Assembly (NCBI RefSeq): GCF_008041935.1
Contig: NZ_VKAC01000009.1
Span: forward strand, 62,001-126,000
Length of the DNA stretch: 64,000 nucleotides
Direction of reading: 5' to 3'
Origin: Quadrisphaera setariae
Lineage (GTDB): Bacteria; Actinomycetota; Actinomycetes; Actinomycetales; Quadrisphaeraceae
Shown: one piece after another, positions 53,327 to 61,546 of the stretch
Layout: every line of letters starts with the position of its first letter
Numbering within the stretch: the stretch's first letter is position 1
Notes under the pieces: generated by a model
Seen by the model: the letters and a program-made list of their open reading frames with translations, nothing else
Databases searched by the model: none
Told to the model about the DNA's origin: nothing
Program-made: the position numbers and the translations under genes

Positions 53327-53676
53327 GGGCGCGGCTGCTGCTCGCCGCGGCCGTGGTGCTCCAGCTCGTGGTGCTCTACGCGCCCCGCGCGCCGTCCACC
53401 GACCAGGTGCCGCTGGTGGGCCCGGTGGTGGACAAGGCCGTGCACCTGGCCGTCTTCGCCCTGGTGGCGTGGACGGGCCGGCGGGCCGGCCTGCCGGTGC
53501 GCGTGCTCGTCGTCGTCCTGCTGGCGCACGCGGTGGTCTCCGAGCTGCTGCAGCACTGGGTGCTGCCGCACCGCAGCGGCGACCCGCTCGACGCGCTGGC
53601 CGACGCCGCTGGCGTCCTGGTGGGGCTGCTGCTCGCGGCGCGGCCGGGCACACGACGGGGCAGACTGGGCGCGTGA
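53323..53676 (+). CDS. VanZ-like membrane protein
   Basis: 117 residues, three or four helices. VDKAVHLAVFALVAWTGRR and SELLQHWVLPHRSGDPLDALADAAGVLVGLLL carry the family's conserved His/Phe and Asp-x3-Asp-x2-Gly pattern. Role of small VanZ-like proteins is not settled, though VanZ itself gives teicoplanin resistance. The GTG overlaps the cyclase stop and the stop overlaps the next GTG. Confidence 0.82.
   Translation: MRARLLLAAAVVLQLVVLYAPRAPSTDQVPLVGPVVDKAVHLAVFALVAWTGRRAGLPVRVLVVVLLAHAVVSELLQHWVLPHRSGDPLDALADAAGVLVGLLLAARPGTRRGRLGA
53661..53666 (+). promoter_or_regulatory. internal leaderless -10 element
   Basis: CAGACT, 6 nt, then GTG 53673, located inside the VanZ-like coding region. It could give the AlgH-like gene its own transcript. 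Confidence 0.4.
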
Positions 53677-54275
53677 CGCTCGGGAAGGGCGAGGAGAAGG
53701 CCGGTGCAGGGGTCGACGGGTGGTCGATGACCGGCCGCCTGCTCGTGGCCACGCCCGCCCTGACCGGCGAGGAGTTCCGCCGCAGCGTCGTCCTCCTGCT
53801 CGACCACACCGCTGACGGCGGCGCCTTCGGGGTGGTGGTCAACCGCCCGACAACCACGGCCGTCGACGCCGTCCTGCCGGACTGGCAGCCGTACACCACC
53901 GCCCCCGGCCAGCTCTTCCGCGGCGGGCCGGTGGGTCTCGACTCGGCGCTGGGCCTGGTCCGCGCCCCCGGCGACGACGCCGAGCCGCTCGGCGTGCGCC
54001 GCATCGTCGGGTCGGTCGGCGTGGTCGACCTGGACGCGCCCCCGGAGGTGGTCGCCCCCGGCGTGGCCGGTCTGCGGATCTTCGCCGGCTACGCCGGCTG
54101 GAGCGCCGGGCAGCTCGAGGAGGAGGTCGCCGAGGGCTCCTGGTACGTCCTCGACGGCGAGGCGGGGGACGCGTTCACCGCCGCCCCGCAGGACCTGTGG
54201 GCCGCGGTGCTGCGCCGGCAGGGCGGCAGGCTCGCCTGGGTGGCGTCCTACCCCTCGGACCCCGCTCTCAACTGA
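53673..54275 (+). CDS. YqgE/AlgH-family protein
   Basis: 200 residues of the UPF0301 group. GRLLVATPALTGEEFRRSVVLLLDHTADGGAFGVVVNRP is the diagnostic N-terminus. FRGGPVGLDSALGLVR, LRIFAGYAGWSAGQLEEEVAEGSWYVLDGE and PQDLWAAVLRRQGG follow the family in order. Biochemical role unknown; AlgH affects alginate regulation in Pseudomonas. Three bp separate its stop from that of the convergent binding-protein gene. Confidence 0.92.
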   Translation: MTLGKGEEKAGAGVDGWSMTGRLLVATPALTGEEFRRSVVLLLDHTADGGAFGVVVNRPTTTAVDAVLPDWQPYTTAPGQLFRGGPVGLDSALGLVRAPGDDAEPLGVRRIVGSVGVVDLDAPPEVVAPGVAGLRIFAGYAGWSAGQLEEEVAEGSWYVLDGEAGDAFTAAPQDLWAAVLRRQGGRLAWVASYPSDPALN

Positions 54276-54278
54276 GGC

Positions 54279-55139
54279 TCATGCGCCGCCGTTGATGGAG
54301 GTGCTCTTCAGGGCGCCGCCCGCCACGTCGTACTTCTTGAGGATCCTGTCGTAGGTGCCGTCGGCGATGGCGTCCTGCAGCGCCCGCTGGAGGGCGTCGC
54401 GCAGCGCGGTGCGGTCCTTGGCGAAGCCGTACCCGTAGGGCTGGGGCTGCAGCTGGTCACCCAGCACCTTGATCTTCCCGCCGGAGTTCGCGGCCAGGTA
54501 GACGGCCGCGGGGAGGTCCTCCACGCCGAAGTCGGCCCGTCCTGCGAGCACCTCGTCGACGCTCTTGGTGTACGGCACGTCGACGAAGGTCACCGGAGGC
54601 TGGCCCGCCCGGGCGCACAGCTGCGACTGGGCGAGGATGATGTCGCCGTCGGTGGTCCCGCCGGTGCTGGCGCCCCGCCGCCCGCACCAGGAGGACGGCG
54701 AGGTGAGGTCCGGACCGTCGGAGGCGACGAGCACCTGGGCGCCGGCCACGAAGTAGTCGACGAAGTCGACGTCGGCCTGGCGGTCCGCCTTGTCGGTCAT
54801 CGAGGAGCCGACCACGTCGATGGTGTGGGCGGCTGCGGCCGGGCGGAGGTCGGCGAAGGCCACGTCCTCGAACTCCGCCTTCAGCCCGAGCCGCTTCGCG
54901 AGGTCGGTGAGCAGCTCCGCGTTGACGCCCTCGAGCTGGCCGCCCTCGCGGTACTCCATGGGCGGGTAGGTGGCGTCGATGCCCACGGTCAGCACGCCGT
55001 CCTGGACGAGCTGCAGGTCAGCCGGCCTCGTGTTCGCCGGGGCCGCCCCAGCGGACCCGCCGCAGGCGGAGAGCGGCAGGACCGCGGTGACCGCGAGGAC
55101 GACGGCGGTGAGGGCGCGCGGACGGTGGGTGCGGATCAC
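54279..55139 (-). CDS. solute-binding lipoprotein (amino-acid type) next to chemoreceptor 4
   Basis: Periplasmic-binding-protein fold (SBP family 3), 286 residues. Signal peptide with lipobox LSAC. GVLTVGIDATYPPMEYREGGQLEGVNAELLTDLAKRLGLKAEF is the typical first lobe, VDFVDYFVAGAQVLVA and ALQRALQDAIADGTYDRILKKY the second. The hinge segment SSWCGRRGASTGGTTDGD with a later Cys (SQLC) suggests a disulfide. Ligand probably a polar amino acid. GTG 55139 has AGGAGG about 6 nt upstream. No ABC permease or ATPase is adjacent; instead it follows chemoreceptor 4 by 74 bp on the same strand. Confidence 0.88.
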   Translation of the reverse strand: MIRTHRPRALTAVVLAVTAVLPLSACGGSAGAAPANTRPADLQLVQDGVLTVGIDATYPPMEYREGGQLEGVNAELLTDLAKRLGLKAEFEDVAFADLRPAAAAHTIDVVGSSMTDKADRQADVDFVDYFVAGAQVLVASDGPDLTSPSSWCGRRGASTGGTTDGDIILAQSQLCARAGQPPVTFVDVPYTKSVDEVLAGRADFGVEDLPAAVYLAANSGGKIKVLGDQLQPQPYGYGFAKDRTALRDALQRALQDAIADGTYDRILKKYDVAGGALKSTSINGGA

Positions 55140-55213
55140 GGGGTCCTCCTGGAGCGTCGGCGGGGTCGTGGCGGAGGGCTGGGCGGAGCGCTGGGAGGTC
55201 GGTGGCGTGCGCA

Positions 55214-56848
55214 TCAGACGGTGAACTTCTTCAGCTCGGTCTCCAGGGAGGCCGCCGCCGAGGCGACCCGCTGGGCGGTGGCTGCGGCCGTCCCGGCGTC
55301 TCCGGTGGCGAGGTCCGCCTCGGAGGCCATGGCGGAGATGGTGCGGGTGACGTCGACGGAGCCGTTGGCGATCTCGTCGATGTTGCGGACCATCTCCCGG
55401 GTCGTGGCGGTCTGCTCCTCCACCGCGGAGGCGATGGTGGCCTGCAGCGCGCTGATCCTGTCCACCACGTCGCTGATCTGCGTGATCGCCGCGCTGGCGG
55501 CGGTGGCGTCCTGCTGGGCGGCCGCCACCTTGGCCACGATGCCCTCGGAGGTGCGCGCCGACTCGGTGGCGAGCTCCTTGACCTCGGTGGCCACCACGGC
55601 GAAGCCCTTGCCGTACTCCCCGGCGCGAGCGGCCTCGATGGTCGCGTTGAGGGCCAGCAGGTTGGTCTGCTCGGCGATCGAGGTGATGACGCGCACGATG
55701 TCGCCGATCTCCGCGGAGCTCTGCGCCAGGCCCGCCACGGTGCGGGTGGCGGCCTCGGCGGCGCGCACCGCGTCGGCGGCCACGGTGCTGGCCTCCTCCG
55801 TGGCGGCGGCGATCTGCTCGATGGCCCGCGACATCTCCCCGCTGGAGTCGGCGACGCTGCGGATGGTCACTGAGATCTCCTCGGAGGCCGCCGAGCCGGC
55901 GGCGGCCTGGGCGGCGGACGTGCCGGCCCGGGACTCCAGGGAGCCGGAGACCTGCGTGAGGTCTCGGGCGGAGGCGGCCATGTCGTCGCTGGCGCGCGCC
56001 ACCTGCGACATGAGGCGGCTGAGGTGGTCGAGCGCCGTGTTGAGGGAGCTGACCATCTGGCCCACCTCGTCCTGGGCGCCCACGTCGCCCCGGCGGTCCA
56101 GGCGGCCGTCGGCGACCTCCCGGAGCAGGCCGACCGTGGCCTGCAGCCGGCGCCGCAGGGAGCGGCGCAGGGTGAGGGAGACGCCGGCGAGCACGGCGGC
56201 CGCCAGCAGCGCGGCGATCGCCGTCTGCCACAGGGCGGCCGACCGGGCGCCTGCTGCCTCGTCGAGGGCCGCCTGGCGCGCGGCCGAGGCGGCCTCGCGC
56301 AGGGCTGGGACGGCGCCGCTGACGGCGTCCGCCTGCGTGGTGAAGGCCGGCAGGGCCTTCCGGGCGGCCACCTGCTGCGGGTCGGTGACCTGGAGGTTGG
56401 CGAGGGAGACCACGCGCTGGGCCAGCGTGACCAGCTGCTCGGTCTGGGCGAGCAGCTGTGTGGTCTGCTGACGGGTGCTCCCGGTGGACGAGCCTTCGAG
56501 CTGGCGCAGGGCGTCGCGCAGCTGGGTGGCGTCGGCGCCCAGGGCGGCGATGGCCGCCGCACGCTGCTTGACGTCGTCGGTGACGAGGGGGACCACCACG
56601 TCGCCGCGCAGCTTGGCCTGACGGGCGTCCACGGTCTCGGCCAGCGCAGCGGCGCGGTCGGCGCGGACCAGCGCGGTCTGCGCGGTGCCCTGCCGGTCCA
56701 GGCCCTGCAGACCGATGAGGCCGACGACGACGACGCCCGCCACGCCGGTGGCGGCGAGCACGAGCAGGCGCGCGGAGATGCTGGTGGCGCGGCGTGCGGC
56801 CGGCACGGCGGTGGCCGGGGCAGCAGCGGGCGCGGGGCTCGACGTCAC
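55214..56848 (-). CDS. methyl-accepting chemotaxis protein 4
   Basis: Chemoreceptor of 544 residues. TM1 is about 27-48. The extracellular region (about 50-200) is helical and Ala/Gln/Thr-rich, without a recognised ligand domain. TM2 ([19 protein letters not shown]) leads to HAMP. The signalling tip is [22 protein letters not shown], followed by [15 protein letters not shown]. No C-terminal pentapeptide. GTG 56848 has GAGGA upstream. The sigma-28-like promoter lies 55 bp before it. The solute-binding lipoprotein downstream may be its ligand carrier. Confidence 0.92.
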   Translation of the reverse strand: MTSSPAPAAAPATAVPAARRATSISARLLVLAATGVAGVVVVGLIGLQGLDRQGTAQTALVRADRAAALAETVDARQAKLRGDVVVPLVTDDVKQRAAAIAALGADATQLRDALRQLEGSSTGSTRQQTTQLLAQTEQLVTLAQRVVSLANLQVTDPQQVAARKALPAFTTQADAVSGAVPALREAASAARQAALDEAAGARSAALWQTAIAALLAAAVLAGVSLTLRRSLRRRLQATVGLLREVADGRLDRRGDVGAQDEVGQMVSSLNTALDHLSRLMSQVARASDDMAASARDLTQVSGSLESRAGTSAAQAAAGSAASEEISVTIRSVADSSGEMSRAIEQIAAATEEASTVAADAVRAAEAATRTVAGLAQSSAEIGDIVRVITSIAEQTNLLALNATIEAARAGEYGKGFAVVATEVKELATESARTSEGIVAKVAAAQQDATAASAAITQISDVVDRISALQATIASAVEEQTATTREMVRNIDEIANGSVDVTRTISAMASEADLATGDAGTAAATAQRVASAAASLETELKKFTV

Positions 56849-56902
56849 AGGCGTGTCCTCACGGGTCGTGCGGCGGCGCGGTCGGCTCCACGCTCCTCCC
56901 GG

Positions 56903-56931
56903 GGATCGGCACCCGCGGGGGGTCGCTTGAG
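56903..56931 (-). promoter_or_regulatory. sigma-28-like promoter of chemoreceptor 4
   Basis: Minus strand: CTCAAG (56931-56926), 15 nt, GCCGATCC (56910-56903), the closest of the four to the FliA -10 GCCGATAA. Confidence 0.7.
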
Positions 56932-56967
56932 GGGTCCGGGGCGCGGATGCCCACCACGTCCGGGACG

Positions 56968-56973
56968 TACGCT
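56968..56973 (+). promoter_or_regulatory. leaderless -10 of DUF3039 operon
   Basis: TACGCT, 6 nt, then ATG 56980. Divergent from the sigma-28-like promoter 37 bp away. Confidence 0.55.
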
Positions 56974-56979
56974 GGGGGC

Positions 56980-57321
56980 ATGAGCGAGCCGCTGTCGGAC
57001 CCCAGCGCCAGCCCCGCGACGGCGGACCCGCGGACCTCCTCCTCGGGCACCGCCCTGCTCGACCGCGAGCTGGTGGAGCAGCCCGTCGAGCCGGGCGACC
57101 ACGAGCGCTACGCGCACTACGTCCGCAAGGAGAAGGTGCTCGAGTCCGCCCTCACCGGTGAGCCGGTGATCGCGCTCTGCGGCAAGGTCTGGGTGCCCGG
57201 ACGGGACCCGAACAAGTTCCCGGTCTGCCCGATGTGCAAGGAGGTCATCGAGGGCATGCGCTCCCGCGAGGGCGGCTCCGGCGGCAAGGGCTCGGGCGAG
57301 GGCTCCGGCGCCGGGGAGTGA
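56980..57321 (+). CDS. DUF3039 family protein
   Basis: 113 residues. The core [54 protein letters not shown] is the DUF3039 signature, with Cys in ALCGK and the pair CPMC suggesting a zinc site. The N-terminal 40 residues and the Gly/Ser-rich tail are disordered. Function unknown; the family is actinobacterial and often near a DEAD-type helicase, as here. The stop overlaps the next start (GTGA). Confidence 0.92.
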   Translation: MSEPLSDPSASPATADPRTSSSGTALLDRELVEQPVEPGDHERYAHYVRKEKVLESALTGEPVIALCGKVWVPGRDPNKFPVCPMCKEVIEGMRSREGGSGGKGSGEGSGAGE

Positions 57322-58784
57322 TCCGCGGCGAGCTGCGGGTCGCGCTCGCCGGCATCGTCGCGCTCGTCACGCTGGTCGCCTTCGAGGCGATGGCGGTCAG
57401 CACGGCCATGCCCGTGGTCGCCGACGAGCTGGGCGGCCTGAGGCGCTACGGCCTGGCCTTCTCCCTCTTCCTCACCGCCAGCCTGCTCGGCACGGTGCTG
57501 GCCGGCGGCTGGGCCGACGCGCACGGACCGCGCACCCCCGTGGTGGGCGGCCTGCTGGCGTTCGCCGGAGGTCTCGTGCTGTGCGGCACCGCCCCCACCT
57601 TCACGGTGCTGCTGGTGGGCCGGGCCGTCTCGGGGCTCGGTGGCGGCCTGCTGGTGGTGTCGCTGTACGCCGTGGTCGGCGCGGTCTTCGAGGAGGCCGT
57701 GAGGCCCCGGGTCTTCGCCTGGATCAGCTCGGCCTGGGTGCTGCCCGCCGTCATCGGTCCGCTGGCCGCGGGCTGGCTGGCCACCGCCTGGAGCTGGCGG
57801 GCGGTGTTCCTGCTCGTCGCGCCGCTGGCCGTGGTGGTCGGAGCCGTGCTCCTGCCGCGCCTGTGGCACCTGGGCGCACCCGCGCCCGAGGCGGGCGCGC
57901 CGGAGCGTCCGGGACTGCTCAGCCAGCGCGCCCGGGCGGTGCGCGGCCTGGGCGTGGCCGCCGGCGCGGGCCTGGCGCAGGCCGGGGCCGCCGAGCTGGT
58001 GCCGCTGCGGGTGCTGCCGGTGGTGTCGGTGCTGGTGGGCGTCGTCGCCGTCCTGGTCGCCCTCCCCGCGCTGCTGCCCGGGGGCACGCTGCGGGCGGAG
58101 CGCGGGCTGCCCAGCGTCATCGCGGTGCGCGGCATCATGACCGCGGGCTTCTTCGGGGCGGAGTCGTACGTCCCTCTCATGCTCGTGCTGGAGCGCGGGC
58201 TGCCCGTGACGCTCGCCGGGCTGGCCCTCACCGGCGCGGCGATGGGCTGGACCCTCGGTTCCGCGCTGCAGGGCCGGCAGGGGCTGCGGATGGACAGGTC
58301 CCGGCTGATGGCGGTCGGCGGGCTGCTCGTCGCGTGCGCGGTGGGCCTGCTCGTGCTGCCGTCGCTGCACCTGCTGCCGGGCATGGCCGTGCTGGCCGTC
58401 TGGGCCGTGGGCGGGCTCGGCATGGGCCTGACCCTGTCGAGCACCAGCGTGCTCACCCTGTCGATGAGCCCGCCGGACCTGCGCGGCCGGCACAGCGCCG
58501 CGCTGCAGCTGTCCGACGCGCTCGGCGCGGTGGTGGGCATCGGGGTGGCCGGGGCGGTCTTCGCCGCCCGCCTGGGCTCCGCGCCCGACCTCCACGCCAC
58601 GGCCGCGACCGGGGACCTGGCCGGCGCGAGCTCCGACGGCGGTGTGACGTTCGCCCTGGTCTTCGGCGGGCTGTCGCTGGTGGGACTGCTGGCTGCGGCC
58701 GTGGCGCTGCGGGTGCGCCCCGCGGGCGGCTGGGAGAACGGCCCCGGGACGGGCGCGCGAGCGGCTAGCGTGGCCGGGTCGTGA
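57318..58784 (+). CDS. MFS transporter, 14-helix-like
   Basis: Major facilitator of 488 residues. GIVALVTLVAFEAMAVSTAMPVVADELGG is a typical DHA2-type TM1. GGWADAHGPRTPVVGGLL is the loop 2-3 motif (Asp-Arg variant) and GRAVSGLGGGLLVVSLYAVV the TM4 region. SSAWVLPAVIGPLAAGWLATAWSWRAVFLLVAPL is motif C. Likely a proton-coupled exporter; substrate unknown. It is translationally coupled on both sides (GTGA overlaps), an unusual partner for DUF3039 and a helicase. Confidence 0.88.
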   Translation: MIRGELRVALAGIVALVTLVAFEAMAVSTAMPVVADELGGLRRYGLAFSLFLTASLLGTVLAGGWADAHGPRTPVVGGLLAFAGGLVLCGTAPTFTVLLVGRAVSGLGGGLLVVSLYAVVGAVFEEAVRPRVFAWISSAWVLPAVIGPLAAGWLATAWSWRAVFLLVAPLAVVVGAVLLPRLWHLGAPAPEAGAPERPGLLSQRARAVRGLGVAAGAGLAQAGAAELVPLRVLPVVSVLVGVVAVLVALPALLPGGTLRAERGLPSVIAVRGIMTAGFFGAESYVPLMLVLERGLPVTLAGLALTGAAMGWTLGSALQGRQGLRMDRSRLMAVGGLLVACAVGLLVLPSLHLLPGMAVLAVWAVGGLGMGLTLSSTSVLTLSMSPPDLRGRHSAALQLSDALGAVVGIGVAGAVFAARLGSAPDLHATAATGDLAGASSDGGVTFALVFGGLSLVGLLAAAVALRVRPAGGWENGPGTGARAASVAGS

Positions 58785-60646
58785 GCACCTCCCCGCTCCA
58801 GCGAGCACGTCTGACCGCCTCCGCGCACCTGGCCGCGGAGGCCCCGGGCGACCCCGGCGCGGTGGTCGGGCCGGTGGAGTCCCACGGCGGCCGGCCGCTG
58901 CGCGCCTGGCAGTCGGAGGCGCTGGGCCGCTACGAGGCCGAGAAGCCGACCGACTACCTCGTCACGGCGACGCCCGGCGCCGGCAAGACGACGTTCGCCC
59001 TGACGCTGGCGGCCCGCCTGCTCGCCCGGCGCGAGGTGGCGCGCGTCGTCGTCGTCGCCCCCACCGACCACCTGCGCACGCAGTGGGCCGAGGCGGCCCA
59101 CGCCGCGGGGATCGTGCTGGACCCCACGCTCACCAACGCCGTCGGGCCCGTGCGGGCGGGCACCAGGGGCTACGTCACCACGTACGCGCAGGTGGCGGGC
59201 AAGCCCGCCCTGCACGCCGCCCGGTGCACGGCCGCCAAGACGCTCGTCATCCTCGACGAGGTCCACCACGCCGGTGACGGCCTGAGCTGGGGCGAAGCCG
59301 CCGAGGAGGCCTTCGACAGGGCCGCCCGCCGCCTGTGCCTCACGGGGACGCCGTTCCGCACCAAGCCGGGGGAGCGGATCCCCTTCGTCAGGTACGCGGA
59401 GGTGCCCGACGGAGAGCCGGGAGAGCTCCGGTCGTCGGCGGACTACACCTACGGCTACCGCGAGGCCCTGCGCGACGGCGTGGTCCGCCCGGTGGTCTTC
59501 GCCGCGTACACGGGCACGGCTCGCTGGCGCAACAGCGCCGGCGAGGTGGTCGCGGCGTCGCTGTCCGAGCCGAGCACGAAGAGCGTCGAGGCCAACGCCT
59601 GGAAGACCGTGCTGGACCCCAAGGGCCAGTGGGTGCCGCACGTCATCGCCGCCGTCGACGAGCGCATCACGCACCTGCGCGCCCACGGCATGCCCGACGC
59701 CGCCGGCCTGGTGCTGGCCAGCGACCAGGACGACGCGCGCGCCTACGCCGCCATCGTCAAGAAGGTCACCGGCCAAAAGCCCGAGCTGATCCTCTCGGAC
59801 GACCCGAAGGCCTCGCAGAAGATCGAGAAGTTCGGCGCGGGCACCACGCGCATCGCGGTCTGCGTGCGCATGGTCTCGGAGGGCGTCGACGTGCCGCGCG
59901 CCGCCGTGCTCGCCTGGATGACGAGCTACCGGACGCCGCTGTTCTTCGCGCAGGCGGTCGGCCGCGTGGTCCGCAGCCGCGGTCCGCACGAAGCCGCCAC
60001 GGTCTTCCTGCCCGCCGTGCGACCGCTGCTCACGCTGGCCGCCTCCATGGAGGAGGAGCGCAACCACGTCATCCCGCCGCCCGCGGAGCCCAGCGAGGAC
60101 CTCGACCCGCTGCCGCGGCCCGAGCGCGCCGCGGCGGAGACCCGCGAGTGGCGCGCGCTCGACGCCGACGCCCAGTTCGCGCACGTCCTGCACGGCGGCC
60201 GCGCGGTGCTGGCCGGTGCCGCGCCGGCGCTGACCGAGGAGGACGGCGAGCACCTCGGCCTGCTCGCGGGCATGCTCACCCCGGAGCAGACCGCCGCCCT
60301 GCTGTCCCAGCGCGACGACGAGCACCGCCGCGCCGCGGCCGCTGCCGCCGTGCAGGACGACCTCTTCGGCGGACTGGGCGACGACGACGGCGGCCTCGGC
60401 GGCCGCGGTGCTGCCGGAGGCGAGACGGGGCGCTTCGAGCCCGATGAGGGGCAGGCCGGCTGGCGCGCGGCCGCGGAGCTGCGCCGCGAGGTGAACCAGC
60501 TGGTGGCGCGGGTGGCGTCGCGGTCCGGCGAACCGCACGCCCGGGTGCACGTGGCGCTGCGCAAGGCGGTGCCGGGGCCGGCGTCGGCGTCGGCGTCGGT
60601 GGAGGTGCTGGAGAAGCGCCGCGACTTCCTGCTCGCCCAGCTGTGA
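58781..60646 (+). CDS. DEAD/DEAH-type superfamily 2 helicase
   Basis: ATP-dependent nucleic-acid translocase of 621 residues. Q-motif-like RPLRAWQSEALGRYEAEKPTDYLVTATPGAGKT includes Walker A TPGAGKT near residue 70. Walker B/DEAH reads VILDEVHHAGDG. Motif III LTGTPFR, motif V-like RIAVCVRMVSEGVDVPRA and motif VI FFAQAVGRVVRS follow. The C-terminal roughly 200 residues contain Ala- and Gly/Asp-rich linkers and an SASASAS repeat from a GTCGGC microsatellite. Conserved actinobacterial helicase of unknown role. GTG 58781 overlaps the MFS stop. Confidence 0.9.
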   Translation: MSTSPLQRARLTASAHLAAEAPGDPGAVVGPVESHGGRPLRAWQSEALGRYEAEKPTDYLVTATPGAGKTTFALTLAARLLARREVARVVVVAPTDHLRTQWAEAAHAAGIVLDPTLTNAVGPVRAGTRGYVTTYAQVAGKPALHAARCTAAKTLVILDEVHHAGDGLSWGEAAEEAFDRAARRLCLTGTPFRTKPGERIPFVRYAEVPDGEPGELRSSADYTYGYREALRDGVVRPVVFAAYTGTARWRNSAGEVVAASLSEPSTKSVEANAWKTVLDPKGQWVPHVIAAVDERITHLRAHGMPDAAGLVLASDQDDARAYAAIVKKVTGQKPELILSDDPKASQKIEKFGAGTTRIAVCVRMVSEGVDVPRAAVLAWMTSYRTPLFFAQAVGRVVRSRGPHEAATVFLPAVRPLLTLAASMEEERNHVIPPPAEPSEDLDPLPRPERAAAETREWRALDADAQFAHVLHGGRAVLAGAAPALTEEDGEHLGLLAGMLTPEQTAALLSQRDDEHRRAAAAAAVQDDLFGGLGDDDGGLGGRGAAGGETGRFEPDEGQAGWRAAAELRREVNQLVARVASRSGEPHARVHVALRKAVPGPASASASVEVLEKRRDFLLAQL

Positions 60647-60656
60647 CGCCGGTCGA

Positions 60657-60694
60657 GGAAAGTACTTGCCAGTGTGGAAAGTAGTTGCCACACT
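60657..60694 (+). promoter_or_regulatory. operator repeats over a leaderless promoter
   Basis: Two 15-bp direct repeats GGAAAGTAcTTGCCA (60657-60671) and GGAAAGTAgTTGCCA (60676-60690), 19 bp apart. The TTGCCA of the first copy is a -35, 17 nt before the -10 CACACT (60689-60694), which is 6 nt before ATG 60701. A protein bound to the repeats would block RNA polymerase. The natural candidate is the winged-helix protein at 61129. Confidence 0.65.
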
Positions 60695-60700
60695 CGTGGC

Positions 60701-61132
60701 ATGAGCGAGCACGCCCCCCTCACCGCTGACCAGGCCCGCGCCGCCCTTGCGGGCGCCGACACCGCGCGCCGCGGCCTCACCGCCCGGGGACGCTGGCTCG
60801 CCGGGTACTTCGGCGCCTTCGCGGTCGGCAGCGTCGTCGTCGTCCTCCTCATCGGGCTCGGCGGGGACACCGGGACGACGCTGGCGATGATCGGCTGGGT
60901 GCTCCTCGTGTCCCTCGGCGTCGGGTACGCCGCCACCCGCCCGGTGCGGCTGCGCCGCGAGGGACGGCTGCACGCCCTGGCCTGGCTCTCCTGGGGCGTC
61001 GTCTACGCCGTCGCCCTGCTGGGGGGTCACCCCCGGCACGGCGAGCTGGCCTACTGGCTGCCCGCAGCCCTGGTCACCGCGGTGCCGCTGCTGGCCACGG
61101 CGGTGCTCGCCCTGCGGTGGTCGCGCCGATGA
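60701..61132 (+). CDS. four-helix membrane protein paired with a winged-helix regulator
   Basis: 143 residues, no named family. Helices: YFGAFAVGSVVVVLLIGLGG, LAMIGWVLLVSLGVGYAATRPV, LAWLSWGVVYAVALLGG and YWLPAALVTAVPLLATAVLAL. The N-terminus is cytoplasmic and Ala/Arg-rich. It starts leaderless at ATG 60701 and ends in an ATGA overlap with the regulator gene, an arrangement common for small membrane proteins with winged-helix partners. Confidence 0.75.
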   Translation: MSEHAPLTADQARAALAGADTARRGLTARGRWLAGYFGAFAVGSVVVVLLIGLGGDTGTTLAMIGWVLLVSLGVGYAATRPVRLRREGRLHALAWLSWGVVYAVALLGGHPRHGELAYWLPAALVTAVPLLATAVLALRWSRR

Positions 61133-61461
61133 CGAGCGCGAGCAGCACGAGCAGCGCAGGAGCGCACCCCCGCCACCAGCTCGACGACGTCATCCACTCG
61201 CCCGTGCGCCTGTCGGTGGTCTCCGCCCTCTCCGGTGTCGACCGCGCGGAGTTCGGCGAGGTCCGCGACGCGGTGGAGGTCTCCGACTCGGTGCTGTCCA
61301 AGCAGGTCGCGGCCCTGGAGGCCGCGGGCTACGTCGAGGTGACCAAGGGGCGGGTCGGGCGGCGCCCCCGCACGTGGCTGGCGCTGACGGAGGACGGCCG
61401 AGCGGCGCTGAGGGCCCACCTGGACGCCCTGCGTGCGCTCCTGGGCCACGGCCTGGGCTGA
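61129..61461 (+). CDS. winged-helix transcriptional regulator (HTH_34/MarR-like)
   Basis: 110 residues. RHQLDDVIHSPVRLSVVSALSGVDRAEFGEVRDAVEVSDSVLSKQVAALEAAGYVEVTKGRVGRRPRTWLALTEDGRAALRAHL contains the recognition helix (DSVLSKQVAALEAAG) and basic wing (GRVGRRPRTW). No effector domain, so control is probably through the partner protein, dimer state or an unseen ligand. Likely autoregulates through the two repeats at 60657-60690. Confidence 0.88.
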   Translation: MTSASSTSSAGAHPRHQLDDVIHSPVRLSVVSALSGVDRAEFGEVRDAVEVSDSVLSKQVAALEAAGYVEVTKGRVGRRPRTWLALTEDGRAALRAHLDALRALLGHGLG

Positions 61462-61546
61462 CCGTCCCGGTGCGCGGGGTGGCGCACCGCGCCCTCGCCC
61501 CGCCCCCGGGAGTGCGCTTCGCCCGGCCCTCGCCCACAGTGGACCG

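Noticed and set aside
60580-60605. GCGTCG microsatellite as a regulatory repeat
   Set aside because: It lies in frame at the end of the helicase gene and simply encodes an Ala-Ser repeat in a linker.
58781-60646. Helicase as part of a phage-defence island
   Set aside because: Its neighbours are DUF3039 and housekeeping genes, base composition matches the surroundings and no nuclease or methylase is adjacent.
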